A stretch of DNA of 57,501 nucleotides from Lingula anatina (lineage: Eukaryota > Brachiopoda > Lingulata > Lingulida > Lingulidae). The stretch spans positions 146,029 to 203,529 of the forward strand of contig NW_019775390.1 in NCBI RefSeq assembly GCF_001039355.2, in the 5' to 3' direction. This document shows positions 36,566 to 48,029 of this stretch, one piece after another. The translations under genes were made by a program, and so were the position numbers. Below the pieces are notes generated by a model that worked only from the letters and a program-made list of their open reading frames with translations, was not told the origin of the DNA and searched no databases. The first letter of the stretch is position 1; every line of letters begins with the position of its first letter.

Positions 36566-36651
<86 letters not shown>
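36464..36651. repeat. Duplicated 58-bp segment with (TA)n expansion
   Basis: GCCTGTAAAATTTTTGTAAC and its following sequence occur at 36464 and again at 36522. Each ends in ATGTTGC(TA)n, and a third ATGTTGCTATA appears at about 36593. The TA tract runs to about 36650. A single N lies at 36763, so an assembly artefact is possible. Confidence 0.85.
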
Positions 36652-36654
<3 letters not shown>

Positions 36655-36663
36655 TGATGCTCA

Positions 36664-37164
36664 TAAGTTAAGCAACACCCCGATTTTTTCAAAAGTTTCT
36701 TCTATCATGATCATTATTTCATTTGTTGGTGGGGTTGTGCATATTTCTTTCATATTTTATAANATATATATATACTGGTTGATATCAATATCGACATAAG
36801 ACTGAACAAACAATTATAATATTACAATAGTGAGAGACGAGCAAGGCTTGTCAAGTTGTTGACGTCAGATCGTAAAAGCCCACATCGTCTTTAATTTCCT
36901 GGTTAACAGCGCACAAGCGTACAGTGGACTTTACATATTTACACGCTAGCGCAAAGCGGTAGGTAGGAAGATCGCCAATGCAAGCAATAGTTGGAAACGC
37001 TTCATTCTATTCCAGAGAAAAGCGAAATAGATACGCTCGATCCAGAAAAGTCATACACGGATTCATACTTTACTGACAGATTCGCCTACAGCTCAACAGT
37101 GTTATCGTAGGACTCGAGGACTTCTTTTATTCAGTTGTTGGTCGGAGTTGTTCACACAGCAGAC
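36664..37164 (+). promoter_or_regulatory. Candidate promoter and non-coding first exon
   Basis: Normal-complexity, CpG-containing sequence ends at a donor CAGAC|GTAAGTAT after 37164. The next exon candidate begins at 37384. No coding frame is apparent, so this would be 5' UTR of a plus-strand gene further right. The GPCR at 48 kb is the only visible candidate. Confidence 0.25.
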
Positions 37165-37383
37165 GTAAGTATCAGTTAGATATATATCTTTAATTTGCGT
37201 AAGGGGGTCCTTGGTGATCCCAATTAACATTGTCATTAGACTAAAATGAAGCTTATGTGGCATTAGTTATGACGCGTGTGTACTTTTCCTAATGAAGCAT
37301 AGGTACCTTTCCAAATGAAGTGACGGTCTAATTTACAGTCGCGAGATGACCGAGAAGTTCATTATTCTGTTTATTTCTTGCAG

Positions 37384-37506
37384 TAGACGGTTTAAGTGGT
37401 TGCATTGAGTTGGCTACATTGGTCAGTAATACGTGTGGCATTTTTCAGTAAATATGTGTGCAACTACATCTGTGACAGAAGGTGTTCTTTAACGTCTTTA
37501 AAGCAG
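37384..37506 (+). other. Candidate non-coding spliced exon
   Basis: Strong acceptor (TTTATTTCTTGCAG ending 37383) and strong donor (AAAGCAG|GTGAGT after 37506) define 123 nt with stops in all three frames. It fits an untranslated exon of a plus-strand gene. Confidence 0.3.
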
Positions 37507-39299
37507 GTGAGTGGATTTTTGGGGTGACACATCTGCTTTCCGTTGGCTCAATAGTGTATATATACATGTAAATGCTAAGTATATGTACAAGTGTCCCTGC
37601 ATGATAACTTATACATTATTTACACCCTCTACCAGGGCGACAGATTGATTTTTCAAAGATATTCAAAAATATGTCTTTAGATAAATAGACAGTCATTTTT
37701 TTCTCTGCCTTTTTGAACATTTGACTTTAATATCTGCCGCCCTGGTACGGGGTACATTATTTAAGAATCAGTAGCAGATTATGGGCAGTTTATCCATTTG
37801 TAATGAACTGTATCAACTATAATATGATTATTTGTGAGATGATATACGATGCCGTTTGTGGTACAACATTACCGATTGGTTTTTAGTATTGATGAATTAT
37901 GAGGAGTATTGTAATGAGTAACAATGTGTATTTCATCCGAATTCAATAATTCAGTCAGTTAATTCAGTCAGTACAGTCAATAATTAAAGAAGGTAGGCGA
38001 TTATTTATCTTTAAAAAAACAGGTTGTGTGATTGATACCCTTTATGCATGCCGAGCTGTGATCATTAAAACTTCATTAGCTGTTATCAAATTACGAGATT
38101 TGAAATCTAATAATCATGAAATCAAATAATGGCAAGAGACGAAGATATATATCTCCGGAAGAACGTGATTTCAAAAAAAAAAAAAAAAAAAAAAAACAGA
38201 CAGTCGTCTGGAGACACGTTTGGATAAAGTGTTTTGAGCCAAGGACTAAAACGATACGTCTGGATGGAATGTTTTGCTCGAGGAAGCCTTGCAGCACTTC
38301 GTCGTAGTTGCAATGACGTCGCATCTGAACGAAAGAAAAAACAACAATCAAAAAGAAACTGCTTGCAGAAACCATGGCGTATAAACGCTTATCGTATAAA
38401 CACTAATCTTTTCAATGTTTACAAACTGACATTTCATATCTGCCCTTCTTATATGTCTGATGACAAAATATTTTTATTAAAGAAGAAATATTTACATAAA
38501 GGCTAACATGTAGAGAAAAATTGCGTTGCAAGTAAACGTAACGTTTGATTCCATTATTGTGCTTAATAGGTTTAAATAGCAAAATTGAAAATCTACTGGA
38601 AATGTCAACACTCCATCTTCATGGCCAAGTATCAAAGCAGTTTATAAATAAAAATCACGATCTAAATATGATACACTTCGAAATTGTCATCATGAGATCA
38701 TCGATATCGTCATGAAGGTGGGTACTGGTAAGTTGAACTTGTGATGCTAGGCCTATAAATTAAAAAAACTAAAAGCTCAAAACCTCAAAATAAAAATGGT
38801 TTGTTGATCGGAATTTTCTCGACGGTTTTGGATAGAGTATAATTGGGTGATCGAAAATAAATGTCTGAAATTTTCAAGATGATTTTTTTGCCAAAGATCT
38901 TACTCACATTGTTTTAAGCAAAGATGTGATCAGTTTGACTTTTAAATTTTCCATTTTGTCTTTTATTTTCTACGGAAAGACCAGCATGTGTTATATACTT
39001 TAAGAAATCAACTACGTTTCCTGACCAATTGACCCACATATATATATTAATTGTCTTTAGGGACGAATATCACCCGGGATATTATGAAGATTCGAATTAG
39101 AAACCCGTTCTGCTGCTGAATGTACTCTAAACGGTCAATCAATATCAGAACTCGGATGTTCAATAAACACCATGGAATAATCATTTTGCAACCTGCTAAG
39201 TCCAGCTATTACAAAACCATTACATGCACGTGTTACATAATGTAGTTTTATAGATTAAAAATGAAACATTCTTTTAATCCGCTGGGGGAAGGGGTTCGA
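37507..39299. other. Non-coding stretch
   Basis: No gene seen. An A homopolymer lies at 38173-38196. Confidence 0.45.
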
Positions 39300-39440
39300 T
39301 GGCGGATTTAGGGGGAGATGTCGGGGGGGGGATCCTGACACCCCCTTCGATTACTGAAAAAAAATCACACCAATGTTCCCTTTTTGTAATTAGAATGGTA
39401 CCGCCCCCCCCCCCCTTGCAAATAGTCCTAGATTCGCCCT
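39300..39440. repeat. G/C-run dispersed repeat fragment
   Basis: GGCGGATTTAGGGGG with long G runs on the left, C runs and CCTAGATTCGCCCTGG on the right. The same motif order occurs inverted at 41811-41858 (CCCCCTGACCCCCC...TTTATCCGCCACTG). It looks like a fast-mutating dispersed element with G-tract ends. Confidence 0.5.
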
Positions 39441-39852
39441 GGGGCTATACGGCTTCATTTTAACCACCTATTAACCTGGCACACACTGAAACATAAATCC
39501 ACCGGTGGTAAACGCCGCCGTTAGCTGTAGAAAAGACATTTCAAGCTGTCCGGCTGTCTGGTCCGTTAACGTTAAAAATAGTGTTGGAAAATCAATTACA
39601 CATTTAAAAAAGGTTAATGAATTCAGCTGTCATTGCCCTGAGTATTGAAAGTTGATACGTATGACGCGTGCCAGCTGCCATCGGAAATAGAAAATGAAAC
39701 AGCAGATAATTTGTTTGATGTCGTTCAACATTTGGCCAATAGTTAACTTCGTTCAAATGTGTCTGTTAGGATGATGCCAGTTTTATTACAGAAAAAGTGA
39801 AAGAAAGAAACGAGGATTTCAAGGGTATTCTTTTGAGCATTAAAGCCACTAA

Positions 39853-40109
39853 GACTGCGTTCACATGAAAAATCTATTTTCTAAAGATTTTAAAAATCTA
39901 TTTGCGGTATCTTGTGATCACGGTCTGTGCCCTGAATACCCCGCGGCGTAATTACGGGCAGTGCCGAGAATTAATTACAGCTTTGGAAGTAACTGGCTCG
40001 CGCTGCCCGTAATTACGCCGTGGGTATTCAGGGCACAGACCGTGATCACAAGATACCGCAAATAGATTTTTAGATTTTTAGAAAATAGATTTTTCATGTG
40101 AACGCAGCC
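39853..40109. mobile_element. MITE, family C, 257 bp with TAA target duplication
   Basis: Arms of about 107 bp (GACTGCGTTCACATGAAAAA... inverted as ...TTTTTCATGTGAACGCAGCC) are nearly identical apart from a small indel in the ATTTT stretch. TAA flanks both ends (39850-39852, 40110-40112). The arms include GTGATCACGGTCTGTGCCC and GGCGTAATTACGGGCAG. A 3-bp TAA duplication is a PIF/Harbinger mark. Confidence 0.92.
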
Positions 40110-40563
40110 TAAAGCTTGACTCACTCTGACTGGTTTGCCTGGTATCGGCATACATTTTCATGTAGATCGAAAAACCTTTTCCCGAGCTAGTGCATAGTTT
40201 GATCTCGGTGGTATATTGACGAAACGGCAGTGGCTTGGTTGTAAACAAGGTATTGTTTAACCTTAAGTGACATAATTACAACAATTTGAACGGAATTGTG
40301 CAGATTTGGAAGAGTCTTGGACATTTTTGCTAGATTCTGTTTGCTTTAGAATTCATTGGTTTCTGTCCACTTTAGCTTCTGCAATCCTAGAAAATATAAC
40401 ATTAAATTTATTGCATGTTTTTTTTTAACTTTTCCACATGTACATGTAGTTTCACTGCAGAAAAGACGCATAGCGTTCAAAATATTTTCAGGCTCCCCAG
40501 TCCCTTTATAATCCACCATGTTGTTATTTATTCAGTTTACGAACATTTATTCAACATGAGAGG
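40110..40563. other. Non-coding stretch
   Basis: No gene seen. Confidence 0.45.
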
Positions 40564-40971
40564 GCACACGATGGAACGAAAATATACACTAAGAGAAGTT
40601 ATTATCATATGATATAGAAGCCGTACATGCGATTTTCCTTTTATCTTGTGCTCGCTATACTATCACATTTCATTCTCAACAAACCTAATACGGATTCAGT
40701 CGGGTGGCTTGTTCAAATATAGTCAAAGAGAGGATAGAAAATAAATTTGTCTGATTGTTTTCCACACTAATTGCACACGATGGAACGAAAATATTTAAAA
40801 TACACTAAGGGAAGTTATTACAATATGATACAGAAGTCGTATAGGTGATGGCCCTTTCATCTCACACTCGCTATACTATCACATTTCGTTTCCAACAAAC
40901 CTAATACAGATTCAGTCGGATGGCTTGCTCAAATATAGTCAAAGAGAGGATAGAATAGAAATCTGTCTGTT
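40564..40971. repeat. 209-bp tandem duplication, diverged
   Basis: GCACACGATGGAACGAAAAT starts both copies (40564 and 40773). They stay collinear through CTCGCTATACTATCACATTT and ATAGTCAAAGAGAGGATAGA, with scattered substitutions and small indels. No coding content. Confidence 0.85.
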
Positions 40972-42200
40972 TGCATTAGGTATTGTAATTTCCTTACAGA
41001 CACAGTAAAAGTAAAGGATATCCATAAATACCCCGATAGTACATCTCATCAGAATGTGATGCAATGTGTAGTTGGACGTTACATTAAACCAATTTGGATG
41101 AAAGTCATTGACAGGTCAAGGATACCCGTTTTGATATGTTTCTACGTTTGAGATGTCGTTATAACAGGATTATTGGGAGTTTTTCTATCCCTGTTGCGTT
41201 AGCCATTAATTCTTCTTATATTTCAATACTCACGCTGAGTTAAAATCGAAATCAAATTCCTCGCAGAGGAAGGAAGGAGCAGGACATCACGTGGTCCAGC
41301 AAAGCCATCCCGCTAGCTCTCTGACTGTGCGAGAGCGAGCTCCTGCCAATGTGACTTATGAAATTGTAATTTTATATTCAAGTATTCATAAGCATCTTAG
41401 TGTAGATAATCGGGTTAGTTATCCACTCCGACAATAACTTTCCCTCGAGAAATAAAAGATAATTCTGAAGGCTAGGGTTATGTAAAATGACATTTCATTT
41501 GGTGCAGATATTTCCATAGTTTTAGCACCCTGTATTTGCATCTCAAGTTGCATTTCTCCTATTTTATGAATAGAATTTAGTAATCCTGATGATAGATGTT
41601 TTACACGGAGTGAAAACGGTTTAGGATCCAGGATTATTTGAAAGGAGGTTCCGGAACGACAAGCCTCGGATGCGGAGCCGACCATGCCCCCTTAGCTCGA
41701 GGTTCGGGGCCTTTGGTACGTTTTAGAACTATGATTCACTTATGATTCAGCTAGTCAAAATTCTAATTTCAAGAGGGGAATATTGGGGTGATATATTTTT
41801 CAGAAAACGATGGGGGGTTCAGGACCCCCCTGACCCCCCCCCCCTTTATCCGCCACTGATATCATTTACCTGGATTGAGCGGAGTGAAGATAAAGTCCGA
41901 ATGTTTAAATCTGAACTACGATAGGATGGCGATCAATAAGGACGATGACGATAGCATTTAGTAAATTTTTGAATAAAAGAGTCCCAGCGGTGATCTGTTC
42001 GCCTCACATAAAGACAGGTTTCCAAGAGGTTGTAAGGTTCGATTTTAGGTTCACAGATCGAGAAGAAGTGAGCAACAAGAGTCGTGGATTTCCAAACAGC
42101 TTTATTCCCACTACCTAACTTGTTCTCTCTACCCACCACCTGTTCTATTTATATGTACCTTAATGTCTCATTATAATAATACTTTATAATAAATCTTACT
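40972..42200. other. Non-coding stretch
   Basis: No gene seen. A second G/C-run repeat fragment lies at 41811-41858. Confidence 0.45.
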
Positions 42201-42290
42201 AGGCGCGGGCGCCGCGACATCCTATAGTCTAGGCGCGGGCGCCGCGACATCCTAGGGGCGTGGGACATGCTAAGGGGCGCCACCGCGTCC
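42201..42290. repeat. GC-rich 30-bp tandem repeat
   Basis: AGGCGCGGGCGCCGCGACAT starts at 42201 and again at 42231, followed by a related AGGGGCGTGGGACATGC and GGGGCGCCACCGCG. This GC-rich island in AT-rich DNA may be part of a foreign or mobile segment. Reading frames in it are repeat artefacts. Confidence 0.75.
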
Positions 42291-42299
42291 CTTACAAGG

Positions 42300-43025
42300 T
42301 AAAAAACCGAGTCTGACGCCGCTTCCCGGAGAACTAAGGCGTGTTTCACAAAAAGTATTTTAACCCAAAATTTTGTCTAAACATGTAGACGAAATCAGTC
42401 TAAATCAGTAGTCGTCTAGATGGAGTATTGTTCCTACTTTTATTAAATAATATTTAAAAAATTGCCTCAAGCTGAAGCCCACTTGTCTCATTTAATAGGA
42501 TTACTGTGCATTTTTTAATCTTAGGCAGAGGTAAACCATGTTTATGTTCTATGAGTTAAAAAAAACAATTCTCGGATTAATGTTCTGTTGTGATCTCGAC
42601 CCCTGATATATCTGTAAGCTGTTATATCACGCAAGAAAGAAAGGTGTAAGATAAAGGACCTCATTTTTTTAGAATAGATTGGTTTTATACCGACATTATA
42701 GGTCCCATATTTATTGGAGTCGTCAACAAATTAAAAGGCATGGTGATTCTAATTACGAACAAGTGACGTTCCGTAAGTTGTTTAATAGTCCCACACAAAC
42801 AAGCCACAGTTTGCATTTTTTTCCGCGTCGGAAATCAACGCTTCCCATTTGCACCATAGTGCGACAAGAACTATGCACGAAATACCACATTCTTCCTAGA
42901 AAAGAAATTCTACTGGTTTCAGATTCAGATTGTGTCTAGTTTTAGGGCACAGTAACAAATCAATATTTGCACCGTCCGCAGCGTGCCTTGCCGCGTGCGC
43001 ATATACAAAGAATCATTGGATAAGC
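42300..43025. other. Non-coding stretch
   Basis: No gene seen. Confidence 0.45.
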
Positions 43026-43028
43026 TAA

Positions 43029-43195
43029 GGTCGCATTCAGGGCAGTGGACTAACTAGTACGAGGGTCAAATATGGCCGACCCGCTCGAATACATCCCCGC
43101 GGGGAATCAATTCAGTGTCTATTCGCCGACAAGGTTAATTATGGGTCGCCATATTTGACCCTCAGACTAGTTAGTCCAGTGTTCTGAATGCGGCC
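43029..43195. mobile_element. MITE, family B copy 1, TAA target duplication
   Basis: GGTCGCATTCAG... inverted as ...CTGAATGCGGCC. Arms also share GTGGACTAACTAGT and GAGGGTCAAATATGG. TAA flanks both ends (43026-43028, 43196-43198). Confidence 0.9.
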
Positions 43196-43198
43196 TAA

Positions 43199-43968
43199 AT
43201 TTACAATTCCGTATTATCCCTGCCTTTAATTATCGTCTCACAACTCATTTCACACAACTGATCTCGCTGACTAGGCTACTGCCTTGTAGAACTGCTAGCT
43301 ATTATGTTTTGGATTAGATTTTGAGTATTTCTTTCAGTTCGGCCAAACCCCAACGTAATTTTTTAACCAGGCATGTTGTTTTCTACATACGGTACAAAAC
43401 ATTTATTGCTAAAGATGTTGCTTATTTGAAATAATTGACCTAATCACAGAAAAAAAAAACTATCTTGGTCTGCACTGAAAATGATTACCAGGGTTTAAAG
43501 CACCGGTAACCCTTTGTTTTTTTCATTTTCCTGCGTGCATTGACTTTAATTTGAGAGTTGTGACAAACCCGGTTAGCGCGTTGATTAACAAGATCGAGTC
43601 GACATTTGTCCGCAGTAAGCAAGGCGTTGGGAAGAAGATAATTCCCTGGGGTAATTTCTTGGGCATTCAGAACATTTAGAACATTTCTCATTAAGGCAAA
43701 TTGAGCGTACAAGTCGTCACATTAACAATCGACGCACCTAACCTTTCTCAACTGTTTTAAAGCTGCATATTGAGCGAGCACTTTCGTCGAATCATTGCAG
43801 ATAAACCCGACAGGGTTACATGGAATAGGATAATCTAAAAAATCGAGACATTATTTTCTTGCTATTTTTCTGTACATTAAAATTTAAAATTTAAGGGCAG
43901 AATTTTAGAGGCTCTACAGGTCTAAAACCTTTGCTTCTGCTACCCGTGATATTTAACTTGATTTTCAT

Positions 43969-44007
<39 letters not shown>

Positions 44008-46369
44008 TTTGTGAGAAACTGAAACCAACGATTAACGTATGTTACAGGGCATTAGTCTCTCTTCTCCTATATTTAGATGTTCTATTTAAGAAGCAACTGG
44101 ATGGATGCGGCCACTAAAGATTCACGGACAATGTGGAAACAGTTCTCATTTCCTTAATAATACGATATTTTTCCTGTCTTTGATGAATAATTTGGTTTCT
44201 ATACACTTAGTTATCTGGGAGTAACATAGGGGCTATTATGTGCGGGTATATACGGATAAAGAGTTTTCGCAAGTAGCGGTGTACGTTACTCGGATCAGTC
44301 TCCTACAAGTTAATCCCGGATGTAGGCAAACAGGTAATAACGTTAACAAAAATGGTCACAGCTGGGAATATAAATCAATTTTAGAAGCAGTCGAAAAAAG
44401 GGGAAATTACGGAGATAACATTTCATCGAATGCATTTGTTCCCGACCACTTCGACCTTTGGTGATCTTTGACGCAATTTCACTGACCATGTATAATCAAT
44501 TCAGATCACTGAAATTGAAAATCGTCACCACTGACATTTAACTACCTTTATATTTGCATTTCCTGTGGTCAGTTACTAAAACGGTGCTAAACAGAAAACT
44601 GCACGATGTTAAAAGGGGTTTAATCAGCCAGTACACATGCTTTTCTCCGATCACGTTAAGTCGGATTAAGCATAAAACAAGGTGTAACTCAACCTTTTAC
44701 AGGACCGTTGTGACAGGAATGGTAGTCTTAGGGATGGAAGGCCGGGGTCCCATATGATCAGTACAGGTTGTAGGGTTAGTTGGAGTATTGGGGTTAGTAA
44801 ATGGGACGAATGTCACCCGTGGCATGTAATGCGGAACGGACTGCGGTTCCTAGCGGACTACTATTCCTGTTACACCGGGTTTAAAGAAAAGTTTAAAAAG
44901 CCTGTACTCAGCAATTTTCATAGAGGCTCTTTTTTTTGGGGGGGGGGGGGGGGCGAACTTTTCTATCTCCTTAGTTGACACGCCTTCAAAAACCAAGACA
45001 ACAGATGGTTCCGACGCCCACAGACCTGAAAATTGATTTAAAGTCAGTAAAAAATTTACACCTCGAGAAACGAAAACACGCTAACAGAGTTTTGGTTAAT
45101 TTTATCAGCGAATGACATAAAAAAAATACTTCCTTGAACATAATCCATGTAAGACTTCCCTGTTACGCCACTAGGCAACTCTATTTCTAAATTAAACATA
45201 GCGTAACCTTCCTGAACTCGACACAAAATGCAAACAAAACTGCACCAGACAGCCAGAAATTGATTACCTGATCTTTAGGAGGTTGGTTATTTAAATCCCC
45301 AGGAGAAAACACAACTCCAAATTGCTCTAAATCTAATTCTATCCATCAAGTCTGATTTTAGCCGTGATAGGAAGGGCGATTACTCTATAAATAACTGGTA
45401 ATACATGTTCATGTATAGTTCAAAGGTTTAAAATAAAAGTCATAGGCATAAGTATAAGTATACAGAATTAAGTTGGAAAGGGACAATCACATTTTACTCT
45501 ATGTATATATAGAATCTATATAAAAACACTTTTCACTTTGACAGATGTTTCAGTGATACTGATATAAGTAACCTTGGTACCAAACTGTCAAGTTCTTTTT
45601 ACAAGAAATAAGTCTAACAAATGTCGACTTCTGGCGAAATAATTGCTGTGAATAGTGCAAAAATACGTTCTCCGTTTGGTGACAGTTTTGCCGTTATTTC
45701 CTCTAACGCTCTGTGGCTAAACTGCACATTAACACCATTATTGACTACAAGTCACTGGAGTTCATCAGGTATGAAAATGTCTATTTCATCTGATGACTTT
45801 CTATGCTAATTTATTACCGAATATACCGGTCCATGACTTTGAAGGAACAGTGTAACAACCTTGCACTAACGCGTGAACTGTAATGAAAATTCGCACGTTT
45901 TATCAAACGAAACAATAAGAATTATTGTCCAATGATAAGAGCGCGACAAGTGCACTTGACCCGCGGTGTCCAGATTCATTTATTCTCAATATGGTATTCC
46001 AGCCAAATAATTATATTATATTGTATGGTGTACCATATCCAAGAACCGCTAGCTTGCAATAGGCAATGGATGTATTACATGTAGGAATAAGGTACCGAAT
46101 GCGTCGGGGGAGACGGGCGCAGTGACGCGTTTCCTTTCATTGATTTCAGTAAAATAAATCGAATTACCGAACACGTTGCAGTTGCGTTGATTCACCTTGA
46201 TACAGGCAGTGTAATCAGAACCATGGAGCTCGTATTGGAAGCAGCTGTACCCACAGCTTCTTTTGCTTGTTGGTCCTTTGCTAGATAATCACGCAAGGAA
46301 AGAAAAGTGTACAACAGTGTTTTTATGTAATGCATGCCTTTTTTTTAAATCCTCCTCTTGAAATTCCAG
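43199..46369. other. Non-coding stretch with one (TTTA)n array
   Basis: TTTA repeats lie at about 43969-44010. A G homopolymer sits at about 44937-44953. An ATG frame at 45621 ends at a good donor (CATCAG|GTATGA, about 45769), but its peptide is unrecognised and joining it to the exon at 46370 meets a stop. No gene is called. Confidence 0.45.
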
Positions 46370-46455
46370 AACGTCATGCACTGAGTGGACCAATGTATGT
46401 GGTTTGGAGTCTAGCCTTGATACCACACTGACAATTTTCCCCATCGTGTTTGAAG
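46370..46455 (+). other. Candidate internal exon, 86 nt
   Basis: Acceptor CTTGAAATTCCAG ends at 46369 and donor TTTGAAG|GTAAGT follows 46455, both strong. One frame is open throughout (SCTEWTNVCGLESSLDTT...). It may be a coding exon of an unknown plus-strand gene or a 5' UTR exon of the GPCR. Confidence 0.35.
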
Positions 46456-47900
46456 GTAAGTCAAGTGCTCATTGCAATGTGATTAGCGTCCTGTAGAGAC
46501 AGTTTATTGCGTTAGATCTACGTGCTTTAGGATGACAGATAAATGGACGTTGTTATCACTGTGAAATCGACAACTCACCTACGACGTGCTCGGTTTATAA
46601 AACTCTTTATTTCATGTTCTCTTTTCATCTTTCCATATTTCTATGTCTTGATTTTTAATCGTTCTCCTCGTATTTCATTACATCAGTCTCGCGGTTCACT
46701 CACATCTCTTTTGATCTGTTTCTCTCATTTGTTTCTTTTTAACTAAATGCTTAGGATTAACTCACTTTGAAATGGATCGATGAGTTGGCCTTGCCTTCCG
46801 CTTGTTTCGATCCAGGTAACCCTCCACTGAACATAAATTAAAGGCTATATAAACAGAGTTTAATCAAGTTTGGTCCCCCTATAGAACCCGTACTTAAAAC
46901 GACAGAAGCAGATACGTGCATAGAATTCTTAATTGAAAAGTGCACTTAGATTCACTTAGTCACGGCGCGATCATACGGCGTCGATACTAAGGGTTACCTG
47001 TGATCCCAATTAATTTCCGTACGTTATGACTTAATCATTATTTCCCCCTTTTTTCGTTTTTACATAAACAGGCTACTGCCCACTCGTGGATATTTTTAAA
47101 AACAGCATCCGGAACTGAAGCAAAGAACGCTGGTTATTCAGTAATCTTGCGCTGGCATTAATGCAGAAGTAACATTCCCGTCCATCTGAATGCCAGAGCT
47201 GATCGACGCTGATTATAAATATCTTTAGCCTTCACACATCGGTATAGATCGTAGATTGTTCAGATGAACTAGGACACTTAGATATGTACGAACTGGCTGC
47301 AGCGCGGTCTAGAGGCCAAGAAGGTAAGAAATATAGGTGATCGCTAACAATGGACAATAACTCAATTAAGATGCAAAGACGAAAAACTGCATTTTTATTT
47401 TTGTGATTTGATGTTAGGGGATTTACACAAAGCGTTAAGTAAGAAGGAAAATTCACTCATTAGATATTTATTCAGCAACTGCAGTAAAATAGCATTTTTT
47501 ATTTTCGTTTCTTTACAGACGCCAAACTGTTATGCAAGCTTTAACCTTGGGTTTTAACCAAGACGGCATTTGCAGTTCGTGGAAAACCGTGATTGGATAA
47601 GCAGTAGCCAGGCTGCCTTTTACTTCAGTAAAGTTGTTACAAACCTGGCATCTGAAACCCCACGAAACACGACGGATTAATGTAATCAAGCGGTAGTCGT
47701 TACCTAACTCCATGTTCGCGAGCTAAATATACACCGGTAAACTTACTGCTTTTCAATTCTCACAATTATTCACAAGAGTTTACAGATTACCTGCTCCGAA
47801 ACGCTGTGGTGACCCTCGCTTCATCGGAACACGAAGACTTACATTTGGATTTTGCTTGTGACCGAGCCCATCTCTAGGAAAAGTGCCCTGCGGATGACGA
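46456..47900. other. Non-coding stretch upstream of the GPCR
   Basis: No coding signal. A strong acceptor (CGTTTCTTTACAG) ends at about 47519 and could start a long GPCR exon with about 510 nt of 5' UTR. Confidence 0.4.
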
Positions 47901-47919
47901 TGACGGTTATTGCTGCAGT

Positions 47920-47960
47920 CTATATAAACCTGCAGAGAGTGATTCTCACCACAGTCATCA
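47920..47960 (+). promoter_or_regulatory. Candidate TATA-type core promoter of the GPCR
   Basis: CTATATAAACC starts at 47920. About 30 bp downstream, CACAGTCATCAC (about 47950-47961) resembles an initiator. Transcription from there would give a 5' UTR of about 80 nt and an unspliced GPCR mRNA. The competing model is a spliced 5' UTR using the 47519 acceptor. Confidence 0.4.
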
Positions 47961-48029
47961 CTGCCCCAGTGCCATGTTCTTCTTTAACGCGATACTCCTG
48001 AGTAGGAATTGAACTCCTATTATATAAGA

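Noticed and set aside
42000-42350. Possible LTR end of a retroelement
   Set aside because: No matching second LTR, no polypurine tract, primer site or reverse transcriptase frame anywhere in the window.
45621-45809. Coding exon ending at the donor near 45769
   Set aside because: Joining it in phase to the 46370 exon reaches a stop after about 20 codons, and the peptide matches nothing known.
48009-48029. Upstream extension of the GPCR by seven codons
   Set aside because: The codon at 48009 is TTG, not ATG; the first ATG in frame is 48030, after a TAG at 48003.
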